Below are positions 1 to 5,572 of a DNA stretch of 9,401 bases, piece after piece. The stretch is from an uncultured Flavobacteriales bacterium (GTDB lineage: Bacteria > Bacteroidota > Bacteroidia > Flavobacteriales > Crocinitomicaceae). Where the stretch lies: positions 1-9,401 of the forward strand of contig CAMLET010000092.1 of the NCBI GenBank assembly GCA_946479125.1. Direction: 5' to 3'. The notes beneath the pieces were generated by a model. It was not told the origin of the DNA and did no database searches. It saw only the letters and a list, made by a program, of their open reading frames with translations. A program made the position numbers and the translations under genes. Each line of letters starts with the position of its first letter. The stretch's first letter is position 1.

Positions 1-851
1 AAATAAATTCCTTTTTTGAAAACGCGTACTTTCAGCAGAATTCCATCTCTATCGTAAACGTAATTTTTACCATCATAAAGCTGACCATTTACAAACTTTC
101 CATCCAGCCAAATTTCATTGTCCTCGTTATACACTTTGTTGTAGCCTTCCTTTTTGAATGGAACTTCTCTGGTGTTTGGATCTTCTGTAATTATAGGCGG
201 GTAAGTTGGTGCGCCGGAAGAAATTTGAGGATCTACGCGATCAACACAACCTGGGAAGGGTTTAGAGTCCGTAGCATAGACAATAGGTTCTTTTATCGGA
301 TCACAATGAACATGTTTGCGTCCAGTTGTGGAATTTCCCTCTTTGTCAAAGCTTTGACTTTCGGTAGGCACACCGTTGTTAGCAATGTATGTAAGTTCTA
401 GCTGTCCAGATTCATAATAGAAATTTACTCTTCCTTGTTCTTTTCCGTCTTCGTTGTACCAGGCTTCGTATTCCAATTTTCCGTTGTCGTAAAAACGCTT
501 AAGGGAATCAGAATACTTGTTTTTCTCGAAAGTGCCAATTTCTTTAATACTTCCCCAATAACCAACTCTGGTATACGTTCCAACAGGACGATTATTCGCG
601 TATTCTCCCTTCATTTTCGGAGTTTTCCCGTCATCATGGTACTTAATCCAGAAACCTTCCTTTTTATCGTTTATGTAATTTCCTTCCTGCACTTTGCCGT
701 CAGCGGGAACTCCAGAATCGGGCATGTCTTTACCATAGAAAATCCAATGGCCTTGTTTTCTACCCAATGAGTCAGTGAAGTTCAAGGTGTCGGTCTGACA
801 AAAAGCTGTCAAACTGAGGAAAAGAAAAGTGATATGTAAAAAGGGTTTCAA
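1..851 (-). CDS. Secreted YwqK/MORN_2-repeat protein (partial, runs off left edge)
   Basis: An open frame of at least 283 codons reads from 851 to the window edge without a stop. It begins with TTG at 851-849. An in-frame TGA lies two codons upstream and the next in-frame ATG is about 40 codons inside, after the signal peptide (LKPFLHITFLFLSLTAFCQ), so TTG is the only sensible start. The mature part carries MORN_2-type units (GFWIKYHDDGK, RFYDNGKLEYEAWYNEDGKE, NFYYESGQLELTYI). A region with two Cys (HCDP, PGCVD) and many Pro follows, then a final unit (GKNYVYDRDGILLKV). In related proteins such a unit sits close to the C-terminus, so little is probably missing. The gene lies 21 bp behind its paralogue (873-1451) and is probably co-transcribed with it. 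The YwqK label comes from the antitoxin annotation of this fold; no toxin is nearby, and the real role is unknown. Confidence 0.85.
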   Translation of the reverse strand, partial: MKPFLHITFLFLSLTAFCQTDTLNFTDSLGRKQGHWIFYGKDMPDSGVPADGKVQEGNYINDKKEGFWIKYHDDGKTPKMKGEYANNRPVGTYTRVGYWGSIKEIGTFEKNKYSDSLKRFYDNGKLEYEAWYNEDGKEQGRVNFYYESGQLELTYIANNGVPTESQSFDKEGNSTTGRKHVHCDPIKEPIVYATDSKPFPGCVDRVDPQISSGAPTYPPIITEDPNTREVPFKKEGYNKVYNEDNEIWLDGKFVNGQLYDGKNYVYDRDGILLKVRVFKKGIY

Positions 852-872
852 GTTGATTCAGGTTATGTGATC

Positions 873-1451
873 TTACTCTGAACCGTTTTCGAGCATGGGG
901 TGGGAATGTTCCACTTTTATGACGGTTCCCTTGTCATCGTAAATGATAACCTCTTTTAAGTCTCCATTTGAAAAGAAGCGTTTGGCTTCACCAACTGGAA
1001 CTCCATTTACTGCCACATATTCAAATTCAACTTTTCCGTTGGAGAAGAAGTATTTCACTTTACCGGATTCTTTACCATTCTCGTTGTAGAAAACCTCGTA
1101 TTCTAAGGTTCCATCTTCATAATAGCGTTTCAATGAATCCTGATTTTGGTTTTTTACGAAAGTTCCGTACTCCTTTAGTTTTCCGTTTTCGTGGTATTTC
1201 CAATATTTTCCGGAAGGGGTGTTGTTAACGTATTCGCCTTTGATCTTTGGTGTTTTCCCGTCTTTATGATATTTGATCCAAAAACCTTCTTTCTTATCGT
1301 CAATCATTTTGCCTTCTTCGATTTTCCCTTTTGCGGGATAACCGCTGTTGGGTACATCTTTGCCATAAACGATCACGTACTTCTCTTTTTGAGCAAAGGA
1401 AGTTGAAGCAATAAGCATCAGTAATGTCAGCGTAAAGTACCGTAAGTGCAT
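873..1451 (-). CDS. Secreted YwqK/MORN_2-repeat protein, 192 aa
   Basis: This is a small exported protein. Residues 1-20 form a signal peptide (basic start, LTLLMLIASTSFA, then Q). The rest is a run of MORN_2-like units of about 20-25 residues, each built around an aromatic-x-x-x-G-x-L/K pattern: GFWIKYHKDGK, KYWKYHENGKLKEYG, RYYEDGTLEYEVFYNENGKE, KYFFSNGKVEFEYV, RFFSNGDLKEV. Such repeats form beta-hairpins and are frequent in secreted Bacteroidota proteins of unknown function. The protein downstream (1-851) is a clear paralogue, sharing for example DKKEGFWIKYH, DGKTPK, KGEY, DSLKR and NNGVP/VNGVP-type blocks in the same order. It reads divergently from metK. The ATG at 1451 starts exactly at the signal peptide; no Shine-Dalgarno is seen. 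I cannot assign a substrate or partner. Confidence 0.88.
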   Translation of the reverse strand: MHLRYFTLTLLMLIASTSFAQKEKYVIVYGKDVPNSGYPAKGKIEEGKMIDDKKEGFWIKYHKDGKTPKIKGEYVNNTPSGKYWKYHENGKLKEYGTFVKNQNQDSLKRYYEDGTLEYEVFYNENGKESGKVKYFFSNGKVEFEYVAVNGVPVGEAKRFFSNGDLKEVIIYDDKGTVIKVEHSHPMLENGSE

Positions 1452-1623
1452 GATGTCAAGATAAATGAAAATTTCACAGCTAAGGCAATTTACTGGTTTT
1501 GAATGAACAAAAGTCTGTTTTCAGTTATCAAAACGCACTTTTTGTTGGTTCTGAAATTAATAAAAAAGACCAATGTGAAATTTTTATCCGGAGTGATTTT
1601 TTAGGATTCCATTGTAAAACGCA

Positions 1624-1647
1624 ATTTTTATGTTTTCTGATAAAAAT
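1624..1647. repeat. A/T-rich inverted repeat upstream of metK
   Basis: ATTTTTAT (1624-1631) and ATAAAAAT (1640-1647) are perfect inverted arms of 8 bp around an 8-nt loop, ending 26 bp before the predicted -7 box of metK. Because the bases are almost all A/T this may be chance, an UP-like or curved DNA element, or an operator. The rest of the 1452-1709 spacer shows no gene and no riboswitch that I recognise. Confidence 0.3.
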
Positions 1648-1673
1648 CTTACACTGAACTCGGGTTATTTCAT

Positions 1674-1681
1674 TAATTTCG
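1674..1681 (+). promoter_or_regulatory. Candidate metK promoter (-7 box)
   Basis: TAATTTCG matches the Bacteroidota -7 consensus TAnnTTTG with one mismatch, 28 bp before the metK ATG. No convincing TTTG is present about 20 nt upstream. The predicted leader is only about 20 nt, which leaves no room for a riboswitch. This is inferred from the motif only. Confidence 0.45.
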
Positions 1682-1701
1682 CGACCTAATAAATCAATTT
1701 T

Positions 1702-1707
1702 AAAGGA
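1702..1707 (+). promoter_or_regulatory. Shine-Dalgarno-like AAAGGA before metK
   Basis: AAAGGA ends 2 nt before the ATG at 1710. The other genes of the window have A/T-rich leaders with no such sequence. The spacing is short, so its importance for translation is uncertain. Confidence 0.35.
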
Positions 1708-1709
1708 CT

Positions 1710-2990
1710 ATGTCATATTTGTTTACGTCAGAATCAGTTTCTGAAGGACACCCAGATAAAGTTGCGGATCAAATTTCTGATGCGTTAATTGACCATTTCA
1801 TGGCATTCGACCCTACGTCGAAAGTAGCTTGTGAAACTTTGGTTACAACTGGACAAGTTGTTTTGGCTGGTGAGGTTAAGACAAACACTTATTTGGATGT
1901 TCAATCGATCGCTAGAGAAGTAATTGCAAGAATTGGTTATACCAAGTCTGAATACATGTTTGAAGCGAATTCTTGTGGTATTCTTTCTGCAATTCACGAT
2001 CAAAGTTCTGATATTAATCAAGGTGTTGACCGCGTAGTTTCAAATGATGATTTTGAAGCAAAAGCAAATGCTCAGGGTGCTGGTGACCAGGGAATGATGT
2101 TTGGTTACGCAACTCGCGAAACTGATAACTATATGCCATTGGCATTGGATCTTGCACACAAGATTCTTCAGGAACTTTCTTTGATCCGTAATAAAGAGCC
2201 ACATTTGATTGGTTACTTACGTCCGGATGCAAAGTCGCAAGTCACTATTGAGTATTCTGATGACAATGTTCCTCAACGTATCGATTCAATTGTAGTTTCT
2301 ACACAACATGATGATTTTGCTCCTGAAGCAGAAATGTTGAAGAAAATCAATGATGATATTATCAATATCGTTATTCCTCGTGTTATCGCGAAATTGAAAC
2401 CAGAATTACGTCCGTTGTTTACAGACCAGATCACTTACCACATTAACCCAACAGGGAAATTTGTGATTGGTGGTCCTCACGGAGATACAGGATTGACAGG
2501 TCGTAAGATTATTGTTGATACTTATGGTGGAAAAGGAGCTCACGGAGGTGGTGCTTTCTCTGGAAAAGATCCTTCAAAAGTTGACCGTTCTGCAGCATAT
2601 GCAACGCGTCACATCGCGAAGAACTTAGTTGCTGCTGGTTTGTGTGATGAGGTACTTGTACAAGTTTCTTACGCAATTGGTGTCGCTAAGCCATGTGGTT
2701 TATTCGTAAACACTTACGGAACTTCTAAAGTTGGATTGACTGACGGAGAAATCGCTAAGAAATGTGAGGAGATCTTCGACTTACGTCCTTACGCAATTGA
2801 GCAACGTTTGAAATTGAGAAATCCAATGTATTCTGAAACTGCTGCTTACGGTCACATGGGACGTAAGAATGAAGTAGTTAAGAAAACGTTTACTGCTCCT
2901 GATGGAACACAATTGGTTAAAGAAATCGAATTGTTTACTTGGGAGAAATTGGATTTCGTAGATCAGGTAAAAGCAACTTTCGGATTGTAA
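1710..2990 (+). CDS. metK: S-adenosylmethionine synthase (methionine adenosyltransferase)
   Basis: MetK makes S-adenosylmethionine from L-methionine and ATP, releasing phosphate and pyrophosphate, in the cytoplasm as a tetramer; SAM then serves nearly all methylations. The 426-residue product carries the family hallmarks: SEGHPDK at 11-17 with the catalytic His14 and Asp16/Lys17 for ATP and metal; signature 1, [12 protein letters not shown], at 123-134; [13 protein letters not shown] around 239-251; and signature 2, GGGAFSGKD followed by KVDRS, at 279-294. The N-terminal, central and C-terminal domains are all present and intact. It is longer than the 384-residue E. coli enzyme, as I recall to be usual for this phylum. 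The start is fixed by the conserved beginning ([17 protein letters not shown]). The gene is alone on the plus strand, divergent from the YwqK-like pair, and ends at a strong terminator. Confidence 0.98.
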   Translation: MSYLFTSESVSEGHPDKVADQISDALIDHFMAFDPTSKVACETLVTTGQVVLAGEVKTNTYLDVQSIAREVIARIGYTKSEYMFEANSCGILSAIHDQSSDINQGVDRVVSNDDFEAKANAQGAGDQGMMFGYATRETDNYMPLALDLAHKILQELSLIRNKEPHLIGYLRPDAKSQVTIEYSDDNVPQRIDSIVVSTQHDDFAPEAEMLKKINDDIINIVIPRVIAKLKPELRPLFTDQITYHINPTGKFVIGGPHGDTGLTGRKIIVDTYGGKGAHGGGAFSGKDPSKVDRSAAYATRHIAKNLVAAGLCDEVLVQVSYAIGVAKPCGLFVNTYGTSKVGLTDGEIAKKCEEIFDLRPYAIEQRLKLRNPMYSETAAYGHMGRKNEVVKKTFTAPDGTQLVKEIELFTWEKLDFVDQVKATFGL

Positions 2991-3011
2991 GATTCGAAAC
3001 GTTTTGATACT

Positions 3012-3039
3012 AAAAAGGAGCTCATTGAGCTCCTTTTTT
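3012..3039 (+). terminator. Intrinsic terminator of metK, probably bidirectional
   Basis: A perfect 12-bp stem (3012-3023 with 3027-3038, core GGAGCTC/GAGCTCC) closes on a 3-nt loop and is flanked by A5 on the left and T6 on the right, 21 bp after the metK stop. Because the A tract becomes a U tract on the other strand, it can also stop transcripts of the convergent lipoprotein gene that ends at 3111. Confidence 0.92.
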
Positions 3040-3048
3040 ATTTTATAT

Positions 3049-3101
3049 TGTAAAGACGCGATGCACTTCGACCACGCTCAGTGACCGATCGCGTCTTTAC
3101 A
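3049..3101. repeat. 53-bp palindromic repeat with 14-bp perfect arms
   Basis: TGTAAAGACGCGAT (3049-3062) is perfectly inverted at 3088-3101. The 25-nt middle (3063-3087) has its own short inverted pair, CACT (3064-3067) and AGTG (3080-3083), around TTCGACCACGCTC. It sits between the convergent ends of metK and the lipoprotein gene. GC-rich arms in an A/T-rich spacer, and resemblance to dispersed palindromes I recall from other bacterial genomes, suggest a copy of an interspersed family. It could also act as an extra transcript-end stem, but no U tract follows on either strand. Confidence 0.75.
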
Positions 3102-3110
3102 CTTTACGTT

Positions 3111-3587
3111 TCAAGGATAAGTTATATTAAACTCTCCGTCAGTAACTGTTTTGTTACCTGGCGCTCCTGATTTTTGAAGATTGCAATTGAACGTGCCGGC
3201 AATTTTATGTTGTGCGGTGTTATGCGAAACAATTGTTACACTTCCAGAAAGAGCAACATAGGCACCTGTTGCATAATTGTCATCACTATGTGCTACATTG
3301 AAAACTCCACCAAGTTGAATAGGATATGTTCCGGTTGTCAACGTGTCAGACATCGATAATTGAAAGGTGTTTGTTCCAACAGCAGTTCCGAATATGATCA
3401 GTCCGCTTGTATGTTGTGATGAACCAAATTCAGTTGTGATTTCCTGTCCATCCAGTTTTAAATAAAATTTCTTTGGATTAACTACACCTGATCCGCTTCC
3501 ACTTGGAGTTGTCTGTTCATCTTTCTTACAAGAAGAAAATCCCAAAAGACAAACTGCCGCCAGGGCAAGTAGTAAGTTGTTTTTCAT
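3111..3587 (-). CDS. Small surface or periplasmic lipoprotein, 158 aa (DUF6252-like)
   Basis: The product starts with a lipoprotein signal (MKNNLLLALAAVCLLGFSSC) with the lipidated Cys at 20. It is followed by KKDE, a very common mature start of Bacteroidota lipoproteins, and a flexible Ser/Gly/Pro linker to about residue 36. The remaining 120 residues look like an all-beta domain: short strands such as KFYLKLDGQEI and TNTFQLSMSD, then SGSVTIVSHNTAQHKIAGTFNC and a final DGEFNITYP. This layout reminds me of the DUF6252 family; that is recognition by memory, not a search. The function is unknown. It is 61 bp downstream of fabD on the same strand with a hairpin between them, and convergent with metK. 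No promoter of its own is evident, so it may depend on read-through from fabD. Confidence 0.85.
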   Translation of the reverse strand: MKNNLLLALAAVCLLGFSSCKKDEQTTPSGSGSGVVNPKKFYLKLDGQEITTEFGSSQHTSGLIIFGTAVGTNTFQLSMSDTLTTGTYPIQLGGVFNVAHSDDNYATGAYVALSGSVTIVSHNTAQHKIAGTFNCNLQKSGAPGNKTVTDGEFNITYP

Positions 3588-3610
3588 AAGTTGATTATTT
3601 GATGTTAAAT

Positions 3611-3645
3611 ATGTGGTGATCCTCGGAAACAGAAGATCACCACAT
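3611..3645 (-). terminator. Hairpin between fabD and the lipoprotein gene
   Basis: Perfect 11-bp arms (ATGTGGTGATC, 3611-3621, and its complement at 3635-3645) enclose a 13-nt loop, starting 3 bp after the fabD stop on the minus strand. Only ATATTTAAC follows it, not a true U tract, so it may be a weak terminator, an attenuator, or an mRNA-end stabiliser. I place it as a terminator with reserve. Confidence 0.5.
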
Positions 3646-3648
3646 TCT

Positions 3649-4542
3649 TTATGCGTTTTGTGTCAATTCAGCACTTGAGCAAGGGAATGCTCTATCTACT
3701 TTCTTGAATAATCCTTGTAATACTTTACCTGGACCCACTTCAATTACTTCAGAAGCGCCATCAGCAATCATGTTGTTCATGATTTGTGTCCAACGAACCG
3801 GGGCAGTTAATTGCTCAATCAGGTTTGCTTTAATTTCTTCCGGATTTGTAACCGCTTTTGCGTTGGTATTTTGGTAAACCGGACAGTTTGGTGTATTGAA
3901 GGTTGTAGATTCAATAGCTTTTGCCAATTCTTCACGTGCTGGCTCCATCAAAGGTGAGTGGAATGCTCCGCCAACCGGAAGAACCAATGCGCGTTTTGCA
4001 CCAGCTTCGGTCAATTTAGCACATGCCTCTTCCACTGCTGGAATACTTCCCGAGATAACTAATTGTCCCGGACAGTTGTAATTTGCTGCTACAACAACAC
4101 CGTTTACCTCAGCACATACTTTTTCAACTACTTCATCCTCTAAACCAAGTATAGCAGCCATTGTCGAAGGAACTGCTTCACAAGCTGCCTGCATAGCCAA
4201 TGCACGTTTAGAAACCAAGCGTAAACCATCCTCAAAAGAAAGCGTTCCGTTAGCTACCAAAGAAGAAATTTCACCCAATGAGTGTCCTGCAACCATATCA
4301 GGTTTAAACGAATCTCCCAAACAAGCCGCCAAAATAGTGGAATGTAAGAAGATAGCTGGTTGTGTCACTTTTGTTTGCTTCAACTCCTCGTCTGTTCCTT
4401 CGAACATGATTTGTTGTATGTTGAATCCTAAGATTTCGTTTGCTTTGTGAAACATCTCCTTAGCGATATCAGATGCTTCGTAAAGGTCCTTACCCATTCC
4501 TGAGAATTGAGCACCCTGACCTGGAAAAACGTATGCTTTCAT
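3649..4542 (-). CDS. fabD: Malonyl-CoA:acyl carrier protein transacylase
   Basis: FabD moves the malonyl group from malonyl-CoA to acyl carrier protein, supplying extender units for type II fatty-acid synthesis in the cytoplasm. With the ATG at 4542 the product is 297 residues, a normal family length. It starts with the typical MKAYVFPGQGAQFSGMG. Key sites are: TQPAIF at 60-65; the nucleophile Ser88 in GHSLG (86-90); Arg113, which should bind the malonyl carboxylate; NCPGQLVISG around 156-165; the catalytic His195 in GGAFHSPLM; and VGPGKVL at 269-275. A longer reading from a TTG at 4563 adds MPQTNNH, but that TTG lies inside the likely -7 promoter box, so I reject it. It stands apart from other fab genes here; its upstream neighbour is an unrelated barrel protein. 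It probably has its own promoter. Confidence 0.97.
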   Translation of the reverse strand: MKAYVFPGQGAQFSGMGKDLYEASDIAKEMFHKANEILGFNIQQIMFEGTDEELKQTKVTQPAIFLHSTILAACLGDSFKPDMVAGHSLGEISSLVANGTLSFEDGLRLVSKRALAMQAACEAVPSTMAAILGLEDEVVEKVCAEVNGVVVAANYNCPGQLVISGSIPAVEEACAKLTEAGAKRALVLPVGGAFHSPLMEPAREELAKAIESTTFNTPNCPVYQNTNAKAVTNPEEIKANLIEQLTAPVRWTQIMNNMIADGASEVIEVGPGKVLQGLFKKVDRAFPCSSAELTQNA

Positions 4543-4560
4543 ATGATTGTTTGTTTGAGG

Positions 4561-4568
4561 CAAATTTA
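4561..4568 (-). promoter_or_regulatory. Candidate fabD promoter (-7 box)
   Basis: On the minus strand TAAATTTG fits the Bacteroidota -7 consensus TAnnTTTG exactly, 18 bp before the ATG at 4542. No TTTG is seen about 20 nt upstream; that position is occupied by the CTATGT repeat. The predicted leader is about 10-15 nt. Confidence 0.5.
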
Positions 4569-4581
4569 GTAGATTTTAAAC

Positions 4582-4608
4582 ACATAGTTGCATAGTGTTT
4601 TCACATAG
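4582..4608 (-). repeat. CTATGT phrase repeat, copy 1
   Basis: On the minus strand three CTATGT/CTATGC units occur at 4608-4603, 4595-4590 and 4587-4582. The block CACTATGnnACTATGTG is shared with 5481-5497 on the plus strand. It lies directly upstream of the fabD promoter box, in the 93-bp gap between the barrel-protein stop and the fabD start. It looks like a dispersed intergenic phrase rather than part of either gene. Confidence 0.5.
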
Positions 4609-4635
4609 AATCTTTTTAGAATCGGTCTTTAAAAT

Positions 4636-5220
4636 TTACTGCTTTTTATTTTCAAACTCAAAGAAATACTCAATGCCAGCACGAATAATCAAACCTGTTC
4701 CATCGGCATTATAGCTCCTGTTTTTATTTGTTGCTTCATATCCTGTCCATAGACGCGATTCGTATCCAGTTGATGTATAGATAGAAAAATTTCTGTAGCG
4801 AAAAGAAAGTCCAAGAGTAAAGTCAAGATGAAGGCTCTCTTTGTTGAATATTAAATCTTCATTCGATCCAAAATAACCATTAAAATAAAGGTTATCGATT
4901 GGGCGACCTGTTTTTGATGAGGCTATTTGTGATGCAAAACCAGCTTGAAAGAATCCGTTTAGTAATTTTTCTTTTGGTCTGAACGTACCGCGTAATGTTA
5001 TTCCAAGTAGTTGAATGTTCTCATTTCTATCTTCGAGCAATTCAAGATACTGGACTCCAACGGAGAATTTGTTAAAGGAGACGCCGGTGTTAATTCCTCC
5101 ATACCACTGCGATGGAAGTTCATCCAATAAGTAACTTGTATTAAAACCGACAAAGTATTGCTGACTATAACTAGATAGAGGGTTGAACGATAAAAGAATA
5201 ATAAAAATGAGCTGCTTCAT
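4636..5220 (-). CDS. Predicted small outer-membrane beta-barrel protein, 194 aa
   Basis: The preferred start, ATG at 5220, gives a clean signal peptide (MKQLIFIILLSFNPLSSYSQ). A longer reading from 5265 adds 15 residues before the signal and would start inside a palindrome, so I do not use it. The mature part of about 174 residues has many short alternating hydrophobic/aromatic segments separated by polar turns: YFVGFNTSYLL, WYGGINTGVSF, FSVGVQYLELL, QLLGITLRGTF, GFFQAGFASQI, LDFTLGLSFRYR, FSIYTSTGYE and GLIIRAGIEYFFEF. This is the pattern of an 8- to 10-stranded barrel such as the OmpW/OMP_b-brl-like families, but I see no family signature. It stands alone on the minus strand with its own promoter candidate. 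No terminator is visible behind it. The function is unknown. Confidence 0.8.
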   Translation of the reverse strand: MKQLIFIILLSFNPLSSYSQQYFVGFNTSYLLDELPSQWYGGINTGVSFNKFSVGVQYLELLEDRNENIQLLGITLRGTFRPKEKLLNGFFQAGFASQIASSKTGRPIDNLYFNGYFGSNEDLIFNKESLHLDFTLGLSFRYRNFSIYTSTGYESRLWTGYEATNKNRSYNADGTGLIIRAGIEYFFEFENKKQ

Positions 5221-5233
5221 AAAAGTGGAATAA

Positions 5234-5265
5234 GTGAATCGTGTGAATGGTAACACACGATTCAC
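5234..5265. promoter_or_regulatory. 12-bp perfect dyad over the barrel-gene transcription start (possible operator)
   Basis: GTGAATCGTGTG (5234-5245) is perfectly inverted at 5254-5265 around an 8-nt centre. It ends 13 bp before the ATG at 5220 and touches the predicted -7 box (5265-5272). The expected transcription start (about 5258-5261) would lie inside the first arm, so the full RNA hairpin could not form. This favours a protein-binding operator over an RNA element. Confidence 0.5.
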
Positions 5266-5296
5266 GAATTTATGATTTTACAGTTTTGTAAACAAA
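5265..5296 (-). promoter_or_regulatory. Candidate promoter of the barrel-protein gene
   Basis: On the minus strand TTTG (5296-5293) is followed after 20 nt by TAAATTCG (5272-5265), a one-mismatch version of TAnnTTTG. The spacing equals that of the candidate at 7375-7406. The predicted leader is about 40 nt. Confidence 0.5.
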
Positions 5297-5403
5297 TCCA
5301 TTGTCTATAATCTTGAAGAAATAAATTCTCTTTCGAGAGATGAGTTAGATTAATTGAATTTTTCCCAATAGAAACGGAAAACGGACCCTCTATATACCGG
5401 TTG
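5297..5403. other. Non-coding stretch without a recognised gene
   Basis: This is part of the 352-bp gap between the barrel-protein start (5220) and the end of the T9SS cargo gene (5573). I see no coding frame with a sensible start. The only structure is a short hairpin, TCTCT and AGAGA around a TTCG loop (5327-5340), and a small ACCGGT palindrome near 5397. Confidence 0.4.
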
Positions 5404-5460
5404 GTTATTGGAGTTTTAAATCGCTATTTCAGATTCGGAGTTATGTGTTTCTCCAATAAC
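5404..5460. repeat. Inverted repeat with 10-bp arms, 37-bp centre
   Basis: GTTATTGGAG (5404-5413) is perfectly inverted as CTCCAATAAC (5451-5460). The centre has no frame or motif I recognise. It directly precedes the CTATGT repeat block at 5464. It may be the stem of an untranslated RNA, or the ends of a small dispersed element. Confidence 0.45.
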
Positions 5461-5463
5461 AAA

Positions 5464-5496
5464 CTATGTTCCTATGTTTTCACTATGTGACTATGT
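5464..5496 (+). repeat. CTATGT phrase repeat, copy 2
   Basis: Four exact CTATGT units start at 5464, 5472, 5483 and 5491 (steps 8, 11, 8). The last two, with flanks, match the block on the minus strand at 4582-4608. The units do not have the length or spacing of CRISPR repeats. It lies just beyond the terminator of the T9SS cargo gene. Confidence 0.6.
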
Positions 5497-5504
5497 GGTT
5501 CAAC

Positions 5505-5548
5505 AAAAAAGCCCCAAAGCAGATGTCACCATCGCCTCGGGGCCTTTT
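5505..5548 (-). terminator. Intrinsic terminator of the T9SS cargo gene
   Basis: On the minus strand a long stem begins GCCCC (5543-5539) and closes with GGGGC (5515-5511). It is extended inwards by weaker pairs and a one-base bulge to GATG-GTGA-CATC (5533-5522), a GNRA-type loop. Six T follow (5510-5505). It starts about 25 bp after the stop at 5573. Confidence 0.88.
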
Positions 5549-5572
5549 CTTAAAAAGTAACTTATCTAAAAC

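Noticed and set aside
435..770. Plus-strand open frame of 111 codons opposite the partial YwqK-like gene
   Set aside because: The minus-strand frame has a signal peptide and clear repeat units; the plus frame is low-complexity Phe/Val-rich shadow.
1..1451. Toxin-antitoxin locus based on the YwqK label
   Set aside because: Both proteins carry export signals, and no toxin-like gene is adjacent.
1452..1709. SAM riboswitch before metK
   Set aside because: The predicted leader is only about 20 nt, and I do not recognise SAM-I or SAM-II conserved cores in the spacer.
4607..4626. Terminator of the barrel-protein gene from the repeated AGAATC
   Set aside because: The two AGAATC units are direct, not inverted, so no stem can form.
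5221..5265. Longer start (Met at 5265) for the barrel-protein gene
   Set aside because: The 15 extra residues precede a complete signal peptide, and the start would lie within the dyad and next to the -7 box.
5464..5496. CRISPR array
   Set aside because: The units are 6 bp at 8- and 11-bp steps, far too short, and no cas genes are present.
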